A DNA stretch of 39,617 bases, from positions 1-39,617 of the forward strand of contig JAAZKG010000048.1 in NCBI GenBank assembly GCA_012799935.1, in the 5' to 3' direction. A program made the translations under genes and the position numbers. Shown here piece after piece: positions 10,901 to 17,951 of the stretch (positions are counted from its first letter, which is position 1; each line of letters starts with the position of its first letter). The notes beneath the pieces were generated by a model that saw nothing but the letters and a program-made list of their open reading frames with translations, made no database searches and was not told where the DNA came from. The stretch comes from Erysipelotrichia bacterium. GTDB lineage: Bacteria > Bacillota_I > Bacilli_A > Erysipelotrichales > Erysipelotrichaceae.

Positions 10901-10937
10901 AACTTTAGAAGAGAAAAAGAGATATTTCTTAGAATAA
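7926..10937 (+). CDS. TIR-domain transmembrane protein with C-terminal beta-propeller-like ectodomain
   Basis: ORF track gives 7911 (TTG); ATG at 7926 is a better start. N-terminal YSAFISYRHE...FRDQEELQLSSDLGEEIRAAL...SPRYLKSKWCLEEL TIR motifs; TM IMLITIACAFILLASFLTYVIV; then LAQSANEALDNGNKNLSLLLSLEALP and repeated beta-rich segments. Confidence 0.85.
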   Translation: MKSYKYSAFISYRHESPDQEIAQKLHSIIENYHIPSPLKETLGVSKMGRVFRDQEELQLSSDLGEEIRAALRDSQWLICICSPRYLKSKWCLEELDYFISLGRRDHILAILVEKEPIDSFPYSLRYEIIDGVQVEREPLAADVRATSIQESIKKLNNEKLRILAPMLGVNYDDLKQRDRIRKNKIMLITIACAFILLASFLTYVIVKNKQITNERNSALIAESKWLAQSANEALDNGNKNLSLLLSLEALPKDGNNPDRPIVDEAVSALYNALIYGANDQYSAIYDINMPYTKYIGLLDYLAIKNGDEILFYNKTDGKLNPDADVGDLMYKVSFNEMTYKEKAEKDYNSLSDEEKRVLGLDSYFSIHNIYRGENELSTIKAYSTIYLAINSDNKLYLYDSKLIRHTYSVDLAQYRDDGFFKYTWYDFSVPNEEMAIYIDSSADGNYIVSVYSPYVVIWDTASEKINNILFYPDFDKGYFKNINIDPQKPILGILTKSGNVFIYDIDNKKTICCMDNQSIPLDGFYFNVDGTKILAYSTAKNTIMLFNANTGELLQKLNVDFNLESAQYFCIDGYGNATRDDYIVASGKNIIRVYMAGNSSSMEIITSLKETNARTHDNFTTLSLSGETVFTYTTTTSFNKYLCVNDAKTGKVLHRYDIPVFINQTVSLGHNEVFVFGTNNLSKEAEDEYAVTKVFNGSSGEFIETITFIPDFNGDGKADEGTVKTYECKNISYSKQVDALIAEVHKYIDNKYIDSLFILDGKSHELLWNISANLSKHEFEFDENEYEVVGLGYQLIHDGNDMLIIYRCKKKDAPSYTSEGIMGVEIRNVRTGQCKSAYTLNIEYLLNIEYNFVYFVDEENGLLYTRKINISKNKEDDLNSFYDLYSGDLKGQIGYYEYIELYNNKFSKEKYWLFGNHRVRAKDNIVYDIDSNEVVLKFQNNIKILSSSENGEALEIMYTGIDKFSSTCYVVHHTDLNTMIFSANEMLNGRELTLEEKKRYFLE

Positions 10938-11083
10938 TTTTAGATACAAAAAAGTTGATAAGGGATATATCTATTGAAAGATATTATAGGATTTTGATGA
11001 AATTAAAAATATAGTTATAAAAAACTATTCAACAAGAACAGTTTTTGTAAAGGATAGAGTTAAAAACAAACCATTTAAAGATG

Positions 11084-11141
11084 TTAAAAAAAGAGTTTAA
11101 ATAATATGATTTTTTAATTTTATGGATAAACTCTTTTTTAA
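11084..11141. terminator. Bidirectional terminator-like hairpin between convergent genes
   Basis: ttaaaaaaagagttta ... taaactcttttttaa inverted repeat with flanking A/T tracts. Confidence 0.75.
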
Positions 11142-11156
11142 TGATTTTAAATTTTC

Positions 11157-11999
11157 TTATTTTGATAATTCTACAACCCAGTCTTTACCTTCTTTTATGT
11201 GATAGGTATCTTTAAAACTATTTTGATTTAAACCAATAGAAATATAATTACTACTAGAATTAAACAAGACAGGTTTATTTAAATCAACATAACCAAATGA
11301 TTTTTCATATGGAACATCTTCTTCAAAATAAACTTTATCATTATGACTAATTTTAACGTGAACAATATCACCATGATTATAGCCAATTTTAATGAAATCT
11401 TTAGTTAAGATGTTAAAAACTATTGAACCAAAAGGGTCTAATACACTGATAATAATTCCTTTAATGTCAGTGCTTTTAACAGTTGCTTTTACATATTCAT
11501 AATCTTCAACAATAATTTCATTTACTGGGTAAATAGGACCAACTTCTTCAAAAGAGATAATTGAGCTAGCAAGTCTAGCAGCTGTATAAGCAAATATATC
11601 ACGACCATGAAACACTGAAACATCTTCAGTTCCTTTATATCTATTGATGGTTGTGTCAATTTCCCTTACTTCTTCAATACCTACTTCATAATAAACATGA
11701 GTTAAAGTTCCATTATCAGGAGTAATTACATAATTACCATCTTTTAATTTAGCAACACAAGCTTTTCTTTTAGTTCCAACACCTGGATCAACAACACTTA
11801 CAAAGATAGTGCCTTTAGGCCAAAATGGCACAACAAATGCTAATTCTCTAGAAGCAGCAAGAATATTAAATTGTTCAATATCATGAGTTATATCAAAACA
11901 CTCTAATTCACTATCTATTTGTTTAACAACACCACGCATGGTGTTTACTGCTCCCCAAGTTAAACTAAAATCGGTTTGCCATACAATGCTTGGTTTCAT
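11157..11999 (-). CDS. SAM hydrolase / SAM hydroxide adenosyltransferase family (DUF62), paralog 1
   Basis: FVVPFWPKGTIFVSVVDPGVGTKRKACVA...PDNGTLTHV...FHGRDIFAYTAARLA; start taken at ATG 11999, which overlaps the upstream stop as ATGA. Confidence 0.9.
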   Translation of the reverse strand: MKPSIVWQTDFSLTWGAVNTMRGVVKQIDSELECFDITHDIEQFNILAASRELAFVVPFWPKGTIFVSVVDPGVGTKRKACVAKLKDGNYVITPDNGTLTHVYYEVGIEEVREIDTTINRYKGTEDVSVFHGRDIFAYTAARLASSIISFEEVGPIYPVNEIIVEDYEYVKATVKSTDIKGIIISVLDPFGSIVFNILTKDFIKIGYNHGDIVHVKISHNDKVYFEEDVPYEKSFGYVDLNKPVLFNSSSNYISIGLNQNSFKDTYHIKEGKDWVVELSK

Positions 12000-12841
12000 T
12001 TGGTAAATACTACTTTCCAATCTTTTCCAGCAGAGTTGATATCGTATTTTTCTGCAAAACTAGCTTGATTTAATGCTAAGCAAATATCCAACATAGAACC
12101 ACTGAAGATAATAGGTTGATTAAGACTTGCATAACCAAAGGATTTATGAAACAACACTTTTTCATTAAATTTAACTTCATCTTTGTAAGTTATCTTGACA
12201 TTGACGTAGTCTCCTTCAACAAATCCAGCTTTTTTAAAATCTTTATAAGTGATATTTGTAAAAACATTTCCAAAATGTTTGAAGATAATAATAATATTTC
12301 CTTCAACATGATTTTCCTTGATAATAGGATTGTAAAAAGTGTCATGTAAAACAACTTCATCAACTGGATAAGCAGGACCAACCTCTTCAAAGGTAATAAC
12401 ATTAGCTGCTAATTTGGCAGCGCAATAAGCAAACAAGTCACGACCATGGAAAATTGAAGTGTCTCTAGTTGATGGAAGTCGATTAACTGTTTCATCAATT
12501 TCTCTTATTTCTTCAATCCCAATTTCATAATAAACGTGAGTTAAAGTACCATTATCTGGAGTAACAATATAGTTGCCATCTTTTAATTTAGCAACACAAG
12601 CTCTTCTTTTGGTTCCAACACCTGGATCAACAACACTTACAAAGATAGTGCCTTTAGGCCAAAATGGAACAACAAACTTAAGTTGAGAGCTAGCTTCCCA
12701 AGTGTTAAATGGGGTAACTGAATGAGTAATGTCAGTAGTAATTAAATCAGAACAAATATTGCTGCAGACACCTTTCATAGTACAAACACTACTATTGTCT
12801 GGTCCAAAATCTGTCATCATACAAATAGTTGGATATTTCAT
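11996..12841 (-). CDS. SAM hydrolase / SAM hydroxide adenosyltransferase family (DUF62), paralog 2
   Basis: MMTDFGPD...SVVDPGVGTKRRA...PDNGTLTHV...FHGRDLFAYCAAKLA; start at ATG 12841 after ggaggtgttt, ATGA overlap with EcfT stop. Confidence 0.9.
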   Translation of the reverse strand: MKYPTICMMTDFGPDNSSVCTMKGVCSNICSDLITTDITHSVTPFNTWEASSQLKFVVPFWPKGTIFVSVVDPGVGTKRRACVAKLKDGNYIVTPDNGTLTHVYYEIGIEEIREIDETVNRLPSTRDTSIFHGRDLFAYCAAKLAANVITFEEVGPAYPVDEVVLHDTFYNPIIKENHVEGNIIIIFKHFGNVFTNITYKDFKKAGFVEGDYVNVKITYKDEVKFNEKVLFHKSFGYASLNQPIIFSGSMLDICLALNQASFAEKYDINSAGKDWKVVFTK

Positions 12842-13695
12842 AAACACCTCCAATATATCCACATCTTAGGCACACGCGGAGTGATAAACCCAGAGATAAT
12901 ATAGTAAGCACAGAATAGTGCAATTAAACAATAAATTAATTTAAATATTTTGTCGTTTCTTCTTTCAGGATATTCAGAATAATACGATCTTTTCTTTCCT
13001 TTGCCAAAACCTCTTAAATCCATAGCATTAGAAATATTACCCACTCTATCAAAAGAAGTGACAATTAAAGGAATTAAGATTATAACCATTTGTTTCAAAC
13101 GCTCTATAGGCTTGGTTTTTTTAGCATCCAACTCCAAACCTCTACACTGCATTGAAACTGCAATATTCTCATAATCTCTTGAGATATCAGGAATATATCT
13201 AAAAGCAATTTCTACAATACTACCAAGTTTGTAAGGAAACCCTATATTAGTTAAACCAGCAGCTAATTCACTAGGAGTGATAGACATAATAAAAGCTAAT
13301 GAGGTAGAAAAAGCAGTTAACATCTTTAATAGTCTAATTGACAAAAACCAAAGAGTTCCTCTAGTAACAATAAGATAGTCTGTATAAGCAAATAAAATTG
13401 TTTGGTCACCAGTATATTCTAACCCGCAAAGTGGATTAGCTAACCAATACAATACAATATTAAGAACATTCAAGAAAACAACAAAAAAGATTAATGGTTG
13501 AATTGTTTTCCAGTGTGGTTTTAAAGAAATTATACTGATGATTGAAAAAACAAATAGTGGTAGAATTATAGGCAAATCAAAAGACATCATAACGTAAACC
13601 ATCAAAACAGCAAATAATCTAACCTTGGTAGTACCAGTAAGTTGATGTAGGAAAGTTTCTCCTTTTGTCAAATTAATAATATTAAGATTTTTCAT
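12838..13695 (-). CDS. ECF transporter transmembrane T component (EcfT/CbiQ family)
   Basis: Multi-TM; AVSMQCRGLELDAKK and NAMDLRGFGKGKKR coupling-helix motifs; start at 13695 preceded by gaaaggag. Confidence 0.88.
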   Translation of the reverse strand: MKNLNIINLTKGETFLHQLTGTTKVRLFAVLMVYVMMSFDLPIILPLFVFSIISIISLKPHWKTIQPLIFFVVFLNVLNIVLYWLANPLCGLEYTGDQTILFAYTDYLIVTRGTLWFLSIRLLKMLTAFSTSLAFIMSITPSELAAGLTNIGFPYKLGSIVEIAFRYIPDISRDYENIAVSMQCRGLELDAKKTKPIERLKQMVIILIPLIVTSFDRVGNISNAMDLRGFGKGKKRSYYSEYPERRNDKIFKLIYCLIALFCAYYIISGFITPRVPKMWIYWRCL

Positions 13696-15394
13696 GACGT
13701 TTTCTCCTTTCTGATACAATAAATGATTCAATGAAACTCTCAGGATTAATACCTAATCTAGTAGCTAAAGAGTATAAAGAGGTCTGTTTTAAACTAGCTC
13801 GTTCAATAATATCATTATCAGACAATATTTTAAATACTGAATCATCACCAATACATTTGCCGTCAGCAAAAACAATAGCTCTATCAGTATATTCAATTGC
13901 TAAATGCATATCATGAGTAATAAATAGTATGGTAATACCAAAATCCTTATTCAGTTTTTCCAAGAAAGACATTATTTCAGTATATACTCGATAATCTTGA
14001 CCAGCAGTAGGTTCATCTAAAATAATAATTTCCGGATTCATAGCTAAAATAGATGCAATAGTTACTCTTTTCTTTTGCCCATAACTGACAACAGAAACAG
14101 GCCAATTTCTCATCGGCCAAAGATCACATTTTTTAAGTGCTTCCTCAATATTTTTTTCGATTTCTTCTTCAGATTTATTATTAAGAACTAAACCTAAAGA
14201 AACTTCATCTTTGATGATATCTTTAACTAGCATTTGGTTAGGATTTTGCATTACATATCCTATCTTCTGCCCTAATTCTTTAATAGAATAGTTTAGATAA
14301 TTAACGCCTTCTAAATGAACTTCACCTTTATCAGGACGAAGAATACCACAAATTAGTTTAGCCATTGTTGATTTTCCTGCCCCATTTTTACCAATTACTG
14401 CAATTTTATCGCCTTTATTAATAGAAAATGATACATTATCCAATGCTTTGTTTTTATCATAAGAAAAATCAACATTTTTAACATTTAAAACAACTTTTTT
14501 TTCTTTGTAAGGCTTACTAGTATCAACATTACTATAGTAAGATACCAATTTTTCTTTATATTTATCCAATTTTATATCAAATATATTACTCGGATTATCA
14601 TCAATAGTAACATTACAGCCTGCCATCTTTAAGGCTTGTAAGTAAAGGGGTTCTCTAATTCCTTTTTCAACTATGATATTTGAACAGAGAAGCTCATTAG
14701 GTTTCATATCTGCAATAATTTGACCATCTTCTAATAGAATAATTCTATCAACTGGACGATATAAAACATCTTCTAAACGATGTTCAATAATTATAACAGT
14801 ACAGTTATTATTTTTTTGAATTTTATCAATTAAATCGATAGCTTGATTACCCATTTGAGGATCAAGAGCAGCTAAGGGTTCATCGAAAAGAAGAATTTTA
14901 ACATGCTCATGCATAATACCAGCTAAAGAAACGCGTTGTTTTTGTCCGCCAGAAAGATTATAAGGAACATGTTCTAAGAACTCTTGCATACCAACAAGAG
15001 TTGCAGAATTCAATACACGTGGAAGCATTTCTTCTCGTGGCATGTTATCGTTTTCCAGTGCATAGGCAATATCTCCTCCGACAGACAAACCAACAAATTG
15101 GGCATCAGAATCTTGAAGTACTGTGCCAACAACAGAACTCAAACTAAAAATGCTAGAATGCGATGTTTCATTTCCAGCAATTTTACAAGATCCATGAATT
15201 TCGCCTGGATATGAGAAGGGAATTAAGCCATTAATACAATTGGCTAGAGTGCTTTTCCCACAACCACTAGGTCCTAAAATAAGCACTTTTTCCCCCTCAT
15301 ATATTGTTAAGTTTATGTTTTTTAAAGTTGGTTCAAGTTGAGATTTATATTTAAACGTGAAATCTTTAAATTCAACAATAGGCGATTTTGACAT
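13682..15394 (-). CDS. ECF transporter ATPase, two fused ABC domains (EcfA-EcfA', YkoD-like architecture)
   Basis: Two Walker A motifs (GPSGCGKST, GKNGAGKST), signatures LSGGQKQR and VSYGQKKR, two Walker B (ILLFDEPLAALD, IIILDEPTAG). Confidence 0.93.
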   Translation of the reverse strand: MSKSPIVEFKDFTFKYKSQLEPTLKNINLTIYEGEKVLILGPSGCGKSTLANCINGLIPFSYPGEIHGSCKIAGNETSHSSIFSLSSVVGTVLQDSDAQFVGLSVGGDIAYALENDNMPREEMLPRVLNSATLVGMQEFLEHVPYNLSGGQKQRVSLAGIMHEHVKILLFDEPLAALDPQMGNQAIDLIDKIQKNNNCTVIIIEHRLEDVLYRPVDRIILLEDGQIIADMKPNELLCSNIIVEKGIREPLYLQALKMAGCNVTIDDNPSNIFDIKLDKYKEKLVSYYSNVDTSKPYKEKKVVLNVKNVDFSYDKNKALDNVSFSINKGDKIAVIGKNGAGKSTMAKLICGILRPDKGEVHLEGVNYLNYSIKELGQKIGYVMQNPNQMLVKDIIKDEVSLGLVLNNKSEEEIEKNIEEALKKCDLWPMRNWPVSVVSYGQKKRVTIASILAMNPEIIILDEPTAGQDYRVYTEIMSFLEKLNKDFGITILFITHDMHLAIEYTDRAIVFADGKCIGDDSVFKILSDNDIIERASLKQTSLYSLATRLGINPESFIESFIVSERRKRHEKS

Positions 15395-15395
15395 A

Positions 15396-15974
15396 TTATT
15401 CTTTTGTTAAGTTAGTGCCACGAGCATTTCTAGCTGCTAAAGCTTTTAAGATAGGGATACCAGCTACAAGTAATACAGTTGAGTTAGAAACTGCAGCAAC
15501 CCAACCTTGAGCAATAGAGATTTCTAATTCTCCACCAAAAATTAATTTTGTGAAGATTGGAGTAACAAAGCCAAATGCCAAGACATTACCTAATACAGCT
15601 AAAATAGCATAGATAACCATATGTTTAACATCGAAAACTCCTTCATCAATATTAGCACCGTAAAGTTTTAAACTACCTACAATAAATCCTAACAATGCAT
15701 TACCAATTGACCAGTCAAACCAGAACCCCCAGCCACCAATTAAGTCAGCTAAAACGTTTCCTAAACCACATGCTAGCGCAGCTGGCAGTGGTCCAAATAA
15801 ACCACCAACGATAATAGGAACAAGCATAGCTAAAGACAAGTTAGTGTTTGTGAATACAGTAATTGATCCATAAACCATTAATACCGCAAATAAAGCAATA
15901 CCAATAGCTACACCAACAATAGTTTTAGTGTCCCATTTTCCCAATAGAATTTTTCCAAAACTTTCTTTTTTCAT
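15396..15974 (-). CDS. ECF transporter substrate-binding S component (UPF0397 / ECF-ribofla_trS-like)
   Basis: TKTIVGVAIGIALFAVLMVYGSITVFTNTNLSLAMLVPIIVGGLFGPLPAALACGLGNVLADLIGGWGFWFDWSIGNALLGFIVGS; hydrophobic, adjacent to A and T. Confidence 0.82.
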   Translation of the reverse strand: MKKESFGKILLGKWDTKTIVGVAIGIALFAVLMVYGSITVFTNTNLSLAMLVPIIVGGLFGPLPAALACGLGNVLADLIGGWGFWFDWSIGNALLGFIVGSLKLYGANIDEGVFDVKHMVIYAILAVLGNVLAFGFVTPIFTKLIFGGELEISIAQGWVAAVSNSTVLLVAGIPILKALAARNARGTNLTKE

Positions 15975-16096
15975 TTTTTCTCCTTTTCTCCTTTTCTATT
16001 TTTCTTGCAATATCTAAAACACAAAAGTGTTATTGCCTAAAATATAAAACAGCATCCACAAAGGATGCCATTTAATAAACAAACATCTTCCCTTAT
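15975..16096 (-). promoter_or_regulatory. Structured 5' leader of the ECF operon (candidate riboregulator)
   Basis: Predicted TSS ~16096; hairpins GCATCC-tttgt-GGATGC (16068-16052) followed by tgttttatatttt, and GCAATAACAC-tttt-GTGTtttagaTATTGC (16036-16007). Confidence 0.4.
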
Positions 16097-16102
16097 GGGT
16101 TT

Positions 16103-16131
16103 ATTTTATTGAGTAAATCTTTTTATGTCAA
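16103..16131 (-). promoter_or_regulatory. Consensus sigma-A-type promoter for the ECF/SAM hydrolase operon
   Basis: Minus strand TTGACA (16131-16126), 17-nt spacer, TAAAAT (16108-16103). Confidence 0.8.
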
Positions 16132-16967
16132 GCAATTTTCTTAAGTTTAATTTGCCAAGTAATACCTGTACCAATATTGTAGGCTTTGGCAAAACTTCCT
16201 TGATTTATAGCAATTGCGACACAATCTAAAGAGTTTACATATAATAAAGTCTCGCCTACATTAACATCAGCAAAACTTCTGGCATATGCCATGATATTAC
16301 TATAGACAACTCTGGTGTTGTTTGAAATTACTACTTCAACTTTATCGCCATGATTGATATCTAACTGTTTAAATAAGTTTCGAGGAATATTAGTCCATAA
16401 TGAACCGTATCTTACATCTAGTACATCAATAGTTCCAGTAATGATATCATTTTCAATAAGAGCCTTGGCTACTGGTAATTCAACTATTTCTTCAACATCA
16501 AACGAAGGACCAATTTGTTCAAACGAAATCAATCCAGTAGCAAGCCTTGCTCCTGTATAAGCATAAATATCACGACCATGGAAAGTATAACTTTCCCCTG
16601 AATTTGGAAGTCTATTGACTTTTTCATCAAGAATGCGAGCTTCTTTAATGCCTAAAACTCTTTTAATGTGAGTTAAAGTTCCGTTATCTGGAGTAACCAC
16701 ATAAGTATCATTATTTGTTTTGACAACAACAGATTTACGATCGCTTCCAACACCTGGATCAACTACAGAAACAAAAACGCTTCCTTTAGGCCAGTAATTG
16801 ATTGTTTGAATTAAACGATAACTTGCTTCCCAGATATCATATTGGGGGATATCATGAGTTAAATCATAAATTCTGATTTCAGGGTTTACACAATTGGCAA
16901 CACCATACATAGCACTTACTGCACCATCAGCTCTTCCGAAGTCAGATTGTAAAATTAGTGGAAACAT
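16128..16967 (-). CDS. SAM hydrolase / SAM hydroxide adenosyltransferase family (DUF62), paralog 3
   Basis: LQSDFGRADGAVSAMYGV...SVFVSVVDPGVGSDRKSV...PDNGTLTHI...FHGRDIYAYTGARLA. Confidence 0.92.
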   Translation of the reverse strand: MFPLILQSDFGRADGAVSAMYGVANCVNPEIRIYDLTHDIPQYDIWEASYRLIQTINYWPKGSVFVSVVDPGVGSDRKSVVVKTNNDTYVVTPDNGTLTHIKRVLGIKEARILDEKVNRLPNSGESYTFHGRDIYAYTGARLATGLISFEQIGPSFDVEEIVELPVAKALIENDIITGTIDVLDVRYGSLWTNIPRNLFKQLDINHGDKVEVVISNNTRVVYSNIMAYARSFADVNVGETLLYVNSLDCVAIAINQGSFAKAYNIGTGITWQIKLKKIA

Positions 16968-17017
16968 AAATACACCTCACTTGACACTTTAAGAATATAA
17001 CATTGAAGTGTATTTAT
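16966..17017. repeat. Perfect 10-bp inverted repeat ATAAATACAC / GTGTATTTAT bracketing the paralog 3 promoter/start region
   Basis: Arms 16966-16975 and 17008-17017, 32-nt spacer; left arm overlaps the ATG of the minus-strand gene. Confidence 0.6.
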
Positions 17018-17076
17018 CAAATATTAGTCCTTGAAAAAGATAATAAATAATGTTTTAATAAGGTACTTGATAAAAG

Positions 17077-17409
17077 GTGATGAAGATGAAGAAGAAAAAA
17101 GTGAAAAAGGGCAATCTATTAGGCAAATTCTTAAGATTTTTTATTAGTGTGCTAATGATTTGTGGCATGATTTATATGTATTATCAAATGACAAGAGAAA
17201 TAAAGACAACATTCTCTTTATTGAGTGATGTTAAAGAATCAGAAAAAGAATTGGCTCAATTAGAAGCTGAAAAAGAAAGTTTAGAGTTGCAAAAAGAAAA
17301 ACTGACAGATGAAAACTATGTCAGTTCAGTTGCCAGAGGCAAATATTTAATTACTAAAGAGAATGAACAAATTTATGTTCTTCCTCCTCTTACTGAGGGA
17401 AACGATTAG
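17077..17409 (+). CDS. divIC: Septum formation initiator family protein (DivIC/FtsB-like)
   Basis: Short basic N-terminus, single TM, coiled coil KESEKELAQLEAEKESLELQKEKLTDENYVSSVARGKYLITKENEQIYVLP. Confidence 0.85.
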   Translation: MMKMKKKKVKKGNLLGKFLRFFISVLMICGMIYMYYQMTREIKTTFSLLSDVKESEKELAQLEAEKESLELQKEKLTDENYVSSVARGKYLITKENEQIYVLPPLTEGND

Positions 17410-17432
17410 GAAGTTGCTAGACTTCCTTTTTT
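17408..17432. terminator. Terminator-like hairpin shared by convergent divIC and NADAR genes
   Basis: AGGAAGT-tgctag-ACTTCCTTTTTT, overlapping both stop codons. Confidence 0.7.
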
Positions 17433-17902
17433 AATGTATCTCTTACTTCCATTAAGGTAAAACCATGTAAGTTAAGACCATCCCATCTTGAAAGGTTATA
17501 AAGTCTAGTATCACCATAATTTAAACCAGAGCCCCAGACTTTATCAGTTTTGCCACATTTAACTAAAACAATATCTTCAGTAGCTAAAAGTAAATTTTTT
17601 AAATCGTTATTTTGAGAAAATTTTGCGTAGTTAGCTTTATAAAGGTTAATATGTCTTCGAGCATTCCAAACTTTATCAACATAATTAACAACCCCTTTAC
17701 TATATTGCATAATCTCTTTTCTATCTACAGCATTTAAAAGTTTATCAGCACGATAATTATCATTAAACATCAGGGCTTTGCGATATTGTAGATATTGTTC
17801 CACACACCAAAATTTATATCCATCAATAAAAAAACTGCAAGGATACCAAACACTTAGATAACCATTTTCTTCTTCAACTTTTTCAAAACAGATAACTTTC
17901 AT
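17417..17902 (-). CDS. NADAR (YbiA-like) domain protein
   Basis: GYLSVWYPCSFFIDGYKFWCVEQYLQYRKALMF...DKVWGSGLNYGDTRLYNLSRWDGLNLHGFTLMEVRDTL matches the NADAR fold pattern. Confidence 0.82.
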   Translation of the reverse strand: MKVICFEKVEEENGYLSVWYPCSFFIDGYKFWCVEQYLQYRKALMFNDNYRADKLLNAVDRKEIMQYSKGVVNYVDKVWNARRHINLYKANYAKFSQNNDLKNLLLATEDIVLVKCGKTDKVWGSGLNYGDTRLYNLSRWDGLNLHGFTLMEVRDTLKKEV

Positions 17903-17951
17903 ATAATCACCATCTCAATTATATAAGAAAAGAAGACTTGATTTAAGTCCT

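Noticed and set aside
10938-11100. Short open stretch DFDEIKNIVIKNYSTRTVFVKDRVKNKPFKDVKKRV* after the TIR gene
   Set aside because: Only ~35 codons, preceded by a stop, no start or SD; could be a gene remnant but not supportable.
12116-12402. Small ORFs on both strands inside SAM hydrolase paralog 2
   Set aside because: Shadow ORFs of a conserved coding sequence.
7840-17076. Prophage, transposon or ICE explanation for the accessory block
   Set aside because: No integrase, transposase, phage structural gene, tRNA attachment site or flanking direct repeats were found by reading.
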